Shown: positions 34,031 to 44,429 of the stretch, in pieces
How positions within the stretch are numbered: the first letter of the stretch is position 1
How the letters are laid out: every line of letters starts with the position of its first letter
Assembly: GCA_037447655.1 (NCBI GenBank)
Contig: JBBHKE010003062.1
Coordinates: forward strand, 181,920 to 241,153
From: Zygnema cylindricum
Taxonomy: Eukaryota > Streptophyta > Zygnematophyceae > Zygnematales > Zygnemataceae
DNA length: 59,234 nucleotides
Direction: 5' to 3'
Position numbers and translations under genes: made by a program
The notes under the pieces: model-generated
The model's input: only the letters and a program-made list of their open reading frames with translations
Database searches by the model: none
What the model was told of the DNA's origin: nothing

Positions 34031-34289
34031 GACCAAAGGTTTATAATTTGTATAAAGGTAACAGAGGAAGACATAAACAGTGTCCTAGTGGAACACGACA
34101 TTGAAAATGTAATACTTGCATTCATTTTTTTGGTGGCTCGCGGTTTTTGGATGTCGCTAACGTCTTCAACACAGTTGATCGTAATGATATCTTTCGAGAA
34201 CTACGATATGCACCTTCGGAATAAACCAACTCTTCCCTTTTGTCCATGATTTTTATTCTCGACCTAGCTAGTTAATATTTCCTCTTGGG

Positions 34290-35720
34290 GGTCCTTAAGG
34301 TGATGTCGCCACCTAAGAGTTTGCAATTGGCACCCTCCAAGGTGATCCTTTAGGAGCACCTCTTTTTGCTTTGGGCCACCTTCAAGCATTGTGAAAATCA
34401 TCTACGACTTTTTTTTGGTTGTTTATTTCCTTCAATCGCAGATGGCACGCATATCGTGGGGTCGTTCTCTCATTTTGAGGACCAACTTCATTAGATCGAG
34501 CCCTTAGTTAAACCGTCTAAGTGCGTGGCTTGGTGCATTAGGCTGCCCAATCAAAGCCACTTATTTATTCAACCAGGTACTTGGTGATGCGTTGTTCAAA
34601 GACCTTTGCTATTGTAAAGACCCTCCCAAGCTGTTGGACTTAGTGGTTGCATTTGCAATATTGATCCGTTGTTTTACTCAACGTTCTCGTTATGTTGCGT
34701 GAACTTTGCCACCAATGGCTTCTCTTTTGCCTTCACTTAAGGATTTTGACAACAATCTTTTGGGTGTGCTTCGCCACCTCGTTGGTCATGGGATTTTTGA
34801 TTGTCGAAAAGGGTCGTTCGCTCGTCAAGCATCTAGCCCCCCAATTTTGACTGACGTTTTGGGGTTGATTTTTGTAGCCAATATTGCGCCAGCGACATAT
34901 TGTTTAGTTGGGATTCGGTGGCACTTATTGTTACTTCTTCTTTCATTGTAGATGTTGTTCTACAAGGTGGCGGAAGATCTCTTACCATTTCAACAAACTC
35001 TCCTCTCACCTCGTACACTACTACCGCCGGACCCTCGAAACTAAGTTCCACCTTTTCAATCTCTCATTACCGACACTAACTTCCAACAACAACAACGCAT
35101 ATTAACAAGTATGGCCGTTGACTTTTGAAACCTCTTAGTGGCACTACCTTTTGACCAATCGCGTGCTGTTTTAAGTTCCTGTTATGGGCCTGGGGCTTAT
35201 GCCTGGCTACAAGCTACACCAAACTTTTCGACACTTCATTATCGTGTGACCACTTTACTCTAACTTTACGTTTGCGTTTCAGTTTGCCCCACCCTCCGCT
35301 TATAGGGGAGCCTAAATGTGAAAGGAATACATTTACTTTGCTGCTCACATGGTGGGGAACGTATTGTCGCGTAGGATTTGGTGCTTGATGCCATTGGTGC
35401 CATTGGCGTTAAACCCGACTACAATGTCAAACTAGAGGTTTCTAATATATTGCAACCCCAGCTTTAGTCGAAGGGTTTTTGGAGCCCTCAGTTTGACTTT
35501 ATTTTCCTCCATGATGTTGGGAGGACACTTGACAATGTGGTCCTCAAGGATCCGACTAGGGCACATATTTCATCTCGCGTGGCTTCTCATCCAAGTGTGG
35601 GTGCTCAGGAGGAAGGGGCTTCCAAGGAAATAGACTATGCTCACCGAGACCGGTCGGATAAGTATGTCCCATTCGTTTGGATCTTTGGACAAGTTATTCA
35701 ACGACTTCTTTCGCTAGTGT
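34290..35720 (+). pseudogene. LINE reverse transcriptase relic (copy A)
   Basis: Non-LTR retrotransposon ORF2 remnant in many frames. Readable pieces are QGDPLGAPLFALGHL at about 34338 (RT motif before the catalytic box), ADGTHIVG at about 34435 where YADD is expected (second Asp lost), and KCVAW near 34520. A C-terminal CCSHGGERIV block (about 35340) and DYAHRDRSDKYVPF (about 35633-35680) match copy B. Stops and frameshifts occur throughout. The domain order fits LINE RT followed by a zinc-ribbon-like C-terminal domain. Confidence 0.65.
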
Positions 35721-36189
35721 GAGCGAAAAATGTTTCAATCCAAGGGTCAAGGGAGTTTTCCACCGAGCCTTCTGGCTGCGTTATATCATCAAAGTGCCAC
35801 GGTTGCCTTTCACCAAGTGAAAGTTGCGTCCCTTTTTTGACAAAGCACAGTGACGGATGTCAAGGTGGGTGGATGTCAAGCGGGGTCTTCCAGGTATTTC
35901 ACCAAGGGACCTGGTCCATATCTATTATCGCCGTGATTGCTGACCTTAGCTTGTTTGTGGGTAGACTTTTCTAGGTTTTTTCCTTTTTCTAGGCGGCCAG
36001 CTTTGGTATTTTTGTTTTGAATCCTTGTTTTTGTTAGTTATGTTTTGTTTGGTTTCAATTTTTAGACATGGCTTACTTTCATGCGATTCTTATAGTCTTT
36101 AAATGTTTTTTTAGTTTTACTTCTTTGGTACACAGATGGTTTTACCATTTCGATTTATGCACTAAAGAATCCACTTTCATTGACGTTCT

Positions 36190-36724
36190 TTCAGGTAATT
36201 TCTCAGTTCACCACCGCCTTAGGTTTCGCCTTGGCCTCCCCCATCCTCTTTTACTTGGCTCTCTTGTTTGTGCATGTGGTCGCGTCTTGGGGCCCGATGG
36301 TGTCCACTTGCTTCGTTGCTCCCATGGGGGAGATATGATCCAGGCGCACGACACTATTCGCGATGTCGTTGCGACTATCGCTTCAGAGGGGGGCTTTTCT
36401 GTGCGTCGGGAGGTTTCTTATATTATTCCCAAGCGTCGGATCGATGTTGTTTTGCTTGATGGTGCCCGTCGCATCTTCGGTGATATTGTTTTGGCGAACC
36501 CTACTTCAGCTACAGTTGTTGGTCAAGCGACTCGACATGTTGGGGTGGCGGCTCGTGATGCCGCTAAGGTGAAGGAGCGTGATTATGCCCACCGGGACCC
36601 TATGGATGACTTTATTCCAATGGCGGTCGAGATCTTTGGTTGTCTGGGTGTTGCAATGGACGAATTTCTCCGTACTTGCGCTCGACGTGCTTTCGAGCGC
36701 CGAGGACCTGGGAGCCCTCCTCCT
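36190..36724 (+). pseudogene. LINE C-terminal domain fragment (copy B)
   Basis: Open for about 180 codons. It starts RFRLGLPHPLLLG, then CACGRVLGPDGVHLLRC (Cys-x-Cys-Gly ... His-x3-Cys) and HDTIRDVVA. A RRIDVVLL...FGDIVLANPT segment, whose spaced acidic residues resemble a PD-(D/E)xK nuclease core, ends the fold. This is the zinc-binding plus nuclease-like tail seen in several LINE ORF2 proteins; the nuclease assignment is inference. No RT is attached upstream, so it is a 5'-truncated insertion or part of a tandem with copy A. It stops at the N gap. Confidence 0.65.
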
Positions 36725-36734
36725 NNNNNNNNNN
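36725..36734. other. Assembly gap (10 N)
   Basis: Ten N directly after the LINE fragment; adjacency across it is not proven. Confidence 1.
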
Positions 36735-36901
36735 TCTCACAAGACTACCTTGCATTACATTAATAATCAATTTTTTTACTGTATACATCTGAACATGCGT
36801 TGAACACTGTGGACTTCAACATGTGTTTTACAACGCTTTGAAGGTTTGCCGATATTAAACTCTGCAAATTGACGTCCGTTATGTTTAAAACACTGAAGCA
36901 T

Positions 36902-37111
36902 ACCCTCCATAACTTACTGCTCAGGGGAGCAAATTCAGAGATTCTTTTTGCTATCGACTCAGGGGAGTCTTGTCTTCACAGGGGTGAAGTTGGTCAGAGT
37001 TTTTGTCTGCCAGGGTGGCAGTTATTTTTTCTTAAACACAAAGGGGTCAGGATTATCCTAGAGGCTTCTTGGAAGCTGTCCACTCTGAGGACTTATGGAG
37101 GTCTCAGAGTT
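36902..37111 (+). repeat. 210-bp dispersed repeat, copy 1
   Basis: About 93% identical by eye to the reverse complement of 46683-46892, with the same length and sharp ends. It contains two CAGGGGAG motifs and a CCTCCATAA/TTATGGAGG pair near the ends. Origin unknown; possibly a SINE or small non-coding element. Confidence 0.8.
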
Positions 37112-38275
37112 ACAACGTACAAACAATACGAAGTCACAAAATTTGTATTGCCTGCAGTTAAACGTCTCAAATTATAGCCGTTTGGAAGTTTCGCAACATT
37201 TTGTGTACAACTTCAGGTGTCACAAGTTGCGTACAAGTCTACATATGTCATTTTTTTAACTAATAATTACATTACGTTCCATCAGAACACTCTAAAGGTA
37301 GTACATAAAATCTTCGCTAAAAATCAAAGTAGTAAGAGTAAGTTTCGGTTACATCGGAAAGTGCCCTTAGTCTTATTATTTGTGTTTTAAAACAATTGTT
37401 GTACCTATTTTGTATTTTTTTGTTTGGTTAAATTTTTGGTATCGTATTTATTTGTGTGATGTGGGACATCTGTCGGCCGTTTTGGACTCCAAGGCAACAT
37501 GCACTGGCAACATTTCATTGTAACTAAAAAATTTTGGTTAGTACACCCGGAATCCCTATCGGTGTAAAAAAGTATTAGTGTTAAAAATCAAACGGTATTA
37601 TCCGTCGTAGTTGTGTTCAGGGACCCAAGGCCAACATAACATTAACGTTAATTAACGCAAATAACATATTGCAGATACGCATTCCCTTAAATGTAGTCGT
37701 TGTAATATGTGTTCATGTGCTTCTCGTTTTAACATGTGATAACAAGTTTGCGTAATCTTCCCCCGTCTTTATTAATATGAAACAAATATGAGTGCTCCTT
37801 GCATAGATGTCTCATGCGCATACAACGCACACATAAAACGCACGAAAAATAACGAATATGCGCACGAAACAAAATTCAAATGTTTTTAGAATGTGTGACC
37901 GAATTTGAATTCATGTTAACGGTTTTTAGGGTACATTTTCGTACATTGCGTATATTTCAGTATAATTGCCTTACATTTTATGTACATCTACGTACAGTGT
38001 CCATATTTTTCCGTACTTTTTAGGTCTATTTTTTTAAAGGTTTTTAGGGTACAGTTTCGTACATTCTCTTATACTTCAGAGTAGTTGCGTTGCATGGTTC
38101 GTACATTTACATATAGTGGCCGTACATTTTTGTCCTTTTAAGGCTATTTAAAGGGGAATTTAGGGTTTTTACTTTTTAGGCTACATTCATTCACGTTCCC
38201 TCATTTTTCAGTACAATCGCATTAAATTTTTCGTACTTTAAATTATTTTAGGGTACACGTCCCGTATAATTTTAT
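37112..38275. other. AT-rich unannotated region
   Basis: No gene. Internally repetitive between 37920 and 38180: TTTTTAGGGTACA followed by CGTACATT recurs about three times. Confidence 0.5.
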
Positions 38276-39089
38276 TAGTGTTGGGTATCGAGGACGATTT
38301 GCCAATATTCGATATATATCGAATTTAAGGTACCCGATAATCGATTTATCGCTTCGATATGTCGAAAAGGTAAACGTCGCGATACATTGTCGATGTATCG
38401 TATTGCCGATATATCGAGGCTTTCGAAAAAAAAATGAATTTTTTCACAGGTCTCCAAAATCACGTGCCTTCGAACAAGGTGACCGTAAAATCTTTACCGA
38501 AAAAAATACGTTTCTTTCTTGAAAGTCAGCAGAATGAAAGAGATCTCAGAGGTACATTGGCGCGGTACACTTGTGAAGTACACCTACGTAATACGCAATT
38601 ACGGATTTCTATACGAAAATGGTCGATTTCCAAATCTTTGACGATTTTAGAGATTTGATCGTCAGCTTACAAGGCACCACTCAAATTAAAACACATGTGT
38701 AAAAACTTGTTTACAGACGATACGCGATGTAACCGAGGCCTCTGTAATACATAATTTATTTTTTCTCGACTATTACAAATACCTCCTCATGTAACCATAC
38801 CCCAAATAAGTAATTATAGAATTAGTATTTTTTTGTGGGTTACCTTTTGCCGCATTTACCTTAAAGTCACTGAACGAAAATCAAGTCGTACGTGGCGTAT
38901 CAGACAATTTGTCTTTTCGGCCAAAATAACATATTATATACAAACATAAAATATTAAATTTAAAAACGACTATATATCGCAATAATTTATGTTTGTCCCT
39001 GTAGGATATATTGAGGATTCTGCTTGATTGATAAACGATGTATCGAATATAGAAATTACGGCGATATGAATTTACCCGATACCCAACAT
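38276..39089 (+). mobile_element. TATCGATATATCG-type MITE, copy 4
   Basis: TAGTGTTGGGTATCGAGGAC at the left and CCCGATACCCAACAT at the right; more diverged than copies 1, 2 and 5 but co-linear over its full 0.81 kb. Confidence 0.75.
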
Positions 39090-39613
39090 CAAATGTTATA
39101 GATTTCCGTATAATTTCCGTTCTTTTTTCATATTTTTTAAGGATTTTTTTTGGTCACACTTTTCATATATTTTTTTTCACCTGCGTTCATTTAAGTACAA
39201 CAAAAAAGGTTCGAATTTACAAAAAGTATGAAATCGACAAGTACTACGCATTTTTCGTAAAAAAATAGAAATCCGTATGAACTGGACAGTTATGGACGAG
39301 ACTGTCTTCACGCGCCCGGCTCTTTTTTCGAAATTCCCCTACATTGCATCCGTACATTTTATCTGTACGAAAAGTATACGCATTTTACGAAACATTATAA
39401 AAGTAGAAAAATAAACGAAATTTCATAAAAATGTCAAAATCTGTACGAATGAGACATCTACGACTCTCTCCCTTGTCGATGCCAGTCACTGTCACGTGTC
39501 GACGCTTTTATCTGACATGTTCTCTACCTATGTATGAAATGACAACCAATTTTTTTTTTCCTATGAACTGAGATATTTTGCACAGTATTATATATACATA
39601 TTATGAATTAGAG
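39090..39613. other. Unannotated spacer
   Basis: AT-rich with GTACG motifs; nothing recognised. Confidence 0.4.
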
Positions 39614-39616
39614 TAA

Positions 39617-41072
39617 GGGTAACGTTTCATCAGACGAAAAGTGGTGTAAACGGGGTAGGTTACAGAAATTCACGACTATCCGCACCAAACCGTACCGCTC
39701 GTTTTGTTGTAATACAAAAAACAACATTAAAGAGAATCTTGTCAATACTCCGAAGGTCGAGGTGGTAATACTTACCGTCGGATGTTCATTTGGGGGGCGT
39801 TCAATTCATTTAACTTTGTAACTGTCAACCCACCTCGAGGAGGTGGATTGGCAAATTCAAAAAAAAAAAACGTGACACGCTGGACGATTAAGCTACGTGT
39901 CACGATGCACAACCAACGAAAAATCACAAGATTTGCACATGATACGTGCTTTCCAAAATACAACCGAAAATAAAAATGTAATTTCGTAACATTCCTTCGT
40001 CACGCTATTTTCGGTAACTTTTGTTCGTCACACTATTTACCTCAAAGGACTTTCGTTATGTTCGAAAACATAATCCTTAAAAATTAAGCTGGCATAAAGA
40101 CTGGCGTCTGCAAAAAGTATAAAACTTCTGTCGTATGATGAATGATTTCGCACGCAGGTACATGGTACGCAAATGAAGATTTGAAGTTAAATTTGTCGGT
40201 GCTAAATATCTGAAAGAATTTCAATATCGGATCGTAGCTTGCGTGGCGCTAGTCAATTTAAATCACGTGGTTTACATACTCTTCGTGATGGAACATCGAC
40301 TCAGAGCATTGTTCCATTAGGCGCTCTTTGTAAACGTCAAAAAATCGTTTACTAAGGCGATCGTTCCATTGTGTCGGGTCAGTAACCGACATTTGTTTTG
40401 CGTGGCACATTTTGATTGGTTTACGTAACAAATGAATACGATTCTGGTAATTTTCAAAGAATCTTTGAGAGCAAATTGTGACCACATATTTGCACCAGCG
40501 AAAGGTAAAAAGTGACTTGTACGACGTATTGAATTAAATATGTACGGGCGCACGAAACGTAAGATATGTAAAAGCGTACGAAAATGTCAGAATGGTTAGT
40601 TCATACCAACAGAAGCGTGAAACAATATCTTCCGTCAAAGATTTTCTTGCGGCTTCCGGTGGCCTCGCATCCTCCCTGGCGGAAAGCACATGTCATATGC
40701 GATGTGTACCCATCTGGTCGCGCGGTCGTCGTGGATATTTGTTCACTTTTCCACGAGGCACGACGCTATTCGTTCAAGCGCTGAGAATTGACCTACTCCG
40801 GGTCACTTGTTGCGAACTGAAAGTGTCAGACGACGGCGTATCCGATAATGCATCCGACGGTCCACGTTTACGCCCATAAACGTGGAGAATCAAATCCCTC
40901 ATTCAGTAGCATTGTTTTTCTGACATTTTTTTTTCTTTGGTACGGTACTGTACGAAAAAGTACGGCTATCAGTAAACAACGTCATTTTTCCTCTAATGGA
41001 ACCTTGCCCTCAATCAACGCAGTCTGTAGAGTTGGCCGTACGATTACAGAAACGTCTGATGGAACTTCACCC
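39617..41072. mobile_element. PIF/Harbinger-like non-autonomous element (1.46 kb)
   Basis: Left TIR GGGTAACGTTTCATCAGACG and right TIR (complement) GGGTGAAGTTCCATCAGACG match at 17 of 20 positions. TAA lies outside both ends (39614-39616, 41073-41075). It holds the hairpin CAACCCACCTC/GGAGGTGG at 39826-39850 and a right half shared with 19683-19905. No transposase domain. Confidence 0.65.
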
Positions 41073-41455
41073 TAAGGGACACTAATTAAACTGTACTTTT
41101 ACTTGCTTGAAGTAAATAACAGTACTAATTTTATTATAGGTTCAAGCCTTCAAGGGTCATAATTTAAGGGCAACGATTTAGTGTTATTCACACTATTAGC
41201 GAATCACTATATAACCTAGAATAATTTTCTAGGTACATATGACGTCCATCCTCTAAAATATGATCTACAGTGCTGTACTGTAGCTTGTCCGTTCATAAAT
41301 AGCGTGTCACTGTCATCCAAAACTTTAGTACAGTATTGTTCATTTTACGTGCGTATAATGCTACGCATTAAAGTACTTTCAAAATAATTCGTGACAAGCC
41401 GACAGTCAAGATCACTGTACATTTCTGCGACTTTCAAAAGAACAGAATGGTTTAA

Positions 41456-42255
41456 GGGTAACCTTCCATCAGGCGTTCCTAGTAATCGTACGAACACGTG
41501 TACTGGCAGTAATATTTGTAACACCCTTCCATCAGGTCGTGCCAGTGAATGAGGTGTTAGATTGCGATTGGTACCACGTAGGACCTGTTGAGCCGCCCAG
41601 GAATAATTATCATTTCCAAAAGGACAAAATCACAGTTGCGTATGTGTACGGGCAGACGCCGATTAAAATATCTTGTAGCGTCACGCTAATGTACAATTTG
41701 AACGTTCTTATGGTTATTGTGGTATCAACAACCGCGAAAACCGTTGCAAAATTAAAGTTTGTAAAAATGTCCAAGAATGTACCATTTGTACGTGAATCGC
41801 TGTATCGCACATTTATGAAGGAGACGTCACAGGATGTCCTACAACCAAGTTTTTTTTGTCGTCGAACAGGCTGGCTAAACAGCCAAGATTTTTTTGTCGT
41901 CGAACAGGCTGGCTTTGATGTCACACAGTACACTCCATCTGCCACATGTAAGTTTATTGCTTCACGTCTGTCGTGGATCGACTCTGACTTTACAAGTGGA
42001 CTAAAACACGCGTCCAGTAATCACAAACTCTCCTCCCGAGGACAGTCGGAGGAGACTAGCTACTTATTGGAAACAAGAAGCGTTTGCGTCGAAAATTGAA
42101 AGACGGTTGTATTTTTTTCCAAGAAGTCTGGAGAATCTCAACGAATTTTTAGTAAACATCTTTTGTAAAAAAAAAAACAAAAACAGTACGGCCTAGTACG
42201 GAAGGGTACTTTCTCTAGTAAACAACCCCACTTTTTGCCTGATGGAAGGTTACCC
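41456..42255. mobile_element. PIF/Harbinger-like element (800 bp) with perfect TIRs
   Basis: The 19-bp TIR GGGTAACCTTCCATCAGGC is exactly mirrored at the right end, with TAA on both sides (41453-41455, 42256-42258). Perfect TIRs suggest it is one of the younger elements here. A 39-bp duplicated segment (CAAG...TCGTCGAACAGGCTGGC at 41845 and 41884) lies inside. Confidence 0.8.
41539..42099 (+). CDS. Hypothetical 186-codon ORF filling the 800-bp element
   Basis: Open from ATG at 41539 to a stop at 42099, covering most of the element. I do not recognise a transposase, Myb/HTH or DDE motif. The product has a hydrophobic stretch (MYNLNVLMVIVVS) and duplicated FFCRRTGW/FFVVEQAG segments that come from the DNA duplication. 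It may be incidental; a chance frame of this length is uncommon but possible. Confidence 0.25.
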   Translation: MPVNEVLDCDWYHVGPVEPPRNNYHFQKDKITVAYVYGQTPIKISCSVTLMYNLNVLMVIVVSTTAKTVAKLKFVKMSKNVPFVRESLYRTFMKETSQDVLQPSFFCRRTGWLNSQDFFVVEQAGFDVTQYTPSATCKFIASRLSWIDSDFTSGLKHASSNHKLSSRGQSEETSYLLETRSVCVEN

Positions 42256-43200
42256 TAAAGCAGATCAGGTCCTGACAAATTTCGCCACTTTACGGATGAA
42301 ATCGCGCCACGTAAAAATGTTCGTACTGGCGACTAATTTCTCCGCCGTACCGGTGGCTGTAGAGAATCAGGACTAGTCAGGATGTTACAAAAATTATTTG
42401 TACGAATTCACTTCGGCGATATCCATACACTAGAAATAGTGTACCATCCACCGACCAAACCTCTGTACGCTACGAGAGTTCAGGAGCATGCCAATGCCGT
42501 CTCCCGTCTCACTACTGTTGTTTTTGAAAAGTTAGTTTCGTGCGAACACGGCGTTTCGTGCGTACGCGATGTTTCGTGCGTACCCATTTACGTGATATAC
42601 TGTGGAGGTTCGAAAGGATTTGCGGATTGGGTGAATTAAATGTACGAGTAAAATTAATGGAGTAATTGAGTGGCGCGAAATGTGAGAGGAAATGGACGAC
42701 GGATCGCGAAGCGATCCGACGTGAGATAATCGACGAAGATAAAATGGTACGTCGCACGCAAAGTACATAATGCGACACGTGGGATATATGAAAAAGGACG
42801 CCGCCGGTACATAGAATCTTTTTGGGGTCAGGTGTACTTATTTTTGGCAGGCGCATTTATGACGAGGAACAAAATTGCGGTACGGACAATTTCGGATGGT
42901 TTGACGAATTTATCGAAAATGACGTGTACCTTATATGCGACAAGGCGCATTTATGGCGAAGTACGTGGTTTCATACGAACACGATTTGGATCGTACAGTT
43001 TGATTTCGGCAAGTTGGTCATGGTACACGTGGAGGGCGGACGGCGTCTGCCGATATTTTTAAGAGATCACATTGTTTTTTATGACGCATTATCTAGTGGA
43101 CCGTACATATGCGATGTCGGTTCACTACGTGGATTTATCTGCAAGTGACTAAGCAAGTTGTCGCTTATGACGCGTATTTTGCGGACGCGTCGGTGTAAAT
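42256..43200. other. Unannotated region with short open frames
   Basis: Contains three tandem GTTTCGTGCG units (42535-42585, about 18-19 bp each) and open frames of 85 and 108 codons (42382-42639, 42822-43148 plus). Neither shows a recognisable domain. Confidence 0.35.
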
Positions 43201-44082
43201 ATTTGAAACATCAATATTTTGTTTTATGCGAACTAATGATTTAGTGTTGATTAAAATAGTTATATTTTACGTGATCAATGAGGATATCGACACTTTAATT
43301 TATGTGTCGTATTTGCAGACAAGTGTACGCTTACGATTGCTTGACTTTCAGGTGTACGCTTACGATTAGTGTTTCTTAGTAATTGGTTATCATGGTTAAA
43401 TATGACTTAATCACAGTTACGTAATTTACGTTGGTTATTTTGACACTTAGTGATTCGTTGACAGCTCACAAGTGTATATATAGGAATGAGCTTTGTTAGG
43501 AATAAATCATCAATGCTTGTTAGAAAAGTAGGGACCAAAGATGTAGTATTTTAGGGTTGTCGATTAGTTCATGCACTTTGAATGATATAATGATTATTTG
43601 ATTATACTTTTGTTTATGTGTGATGCATTTGTTTGTTATTATTTATTTATGTTATTTTATATATGTTTGATATGCATTGTTTATGCATTTGTCCTAGGGT
43701 TTGTTTATGTCGATTATTCCATTAAACCTTAGATGTTGTCATAGGGTTTATTTATGTTGAATATTCCATGAAACCCTAAATGTTGTTTGTTGCGTCTGTG
43801 TACGCATATGGAGGATGCATTTCAAATGATTGTTTATTGGCCTAGCTTTGCTTAGCTTATTGCATGATAGTTTGGGTTGCTTCTGCGGTCTATTTTAGAC
43901 CAAAGAACAACAACTACAAGTATAATGGCCGTACATGCAGAGCCGACAACGATCGCTTTGCCGAGCCAATAAGCCTTATCTTGTCAGACGGTGTCCTATA
44001 CTGTACTTTCGTCCAATTTGTACGTTCACACTGTTCTACATCCGAATATTTTTTTCCGGTGATTGTATTTTTGTTTGCACGC
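43200..44082. other. AT-rich region with a TATA box-like site
   Basis: GTGTATATATAGGAATGAGC at about 43471 resembles a promoter TATA box. A 47-bp repeat pair beginning TAGGGTTT lies at 43695 and 43742. This could be a solo LTR or a promoter, but I could not find matching ends or a gene downstream. Confidence 0.3.
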
Positions 44083-44084
44083 TA

Positions 44085-44301
44085 CACCTGAATCGCTATT
44101 AGGGTTAATGTTTTTTTCGTCTATTAAAGCATATTTTCTCCGTACACACTTGTCGAATTATGGATTCGACGGTTGCGATTGAAATCCAAAATTATCACCT
44201 TCCGATTGGCGGTCTCTTTGTGAAATTTCGGACAGGTGTGTACGTAGAAAGGATGTTTTAAGTGGCGGAAAAATTGTTAACCCTAATAGCGATACACGAT
44301 A
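44085..44301. mobile_element. TA-flanked MITE (217 bp)
   Basis: CACCTGAATCGCTATTAGGG at the left is mirrored by CCCTAATAGCGATACACGAT at the right, with TA outside. The interior (TTCTCCGTACACAC, CTTCCGATTGGCGGT) matches the left part of the 9207-9846 element. Confidence 0.65.
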
Positions 44302-44429
44302 TACTGTAACACTTTCATTGACACTTGTCACCAATCCTTGTAAAGAAAGGACCATTTATATTGCTAAACTTGCGATGGAGAGATCATTAAGGTACAAAAG
44401 GGATAAAACCAAAAAAGAAGTATAAAAAG

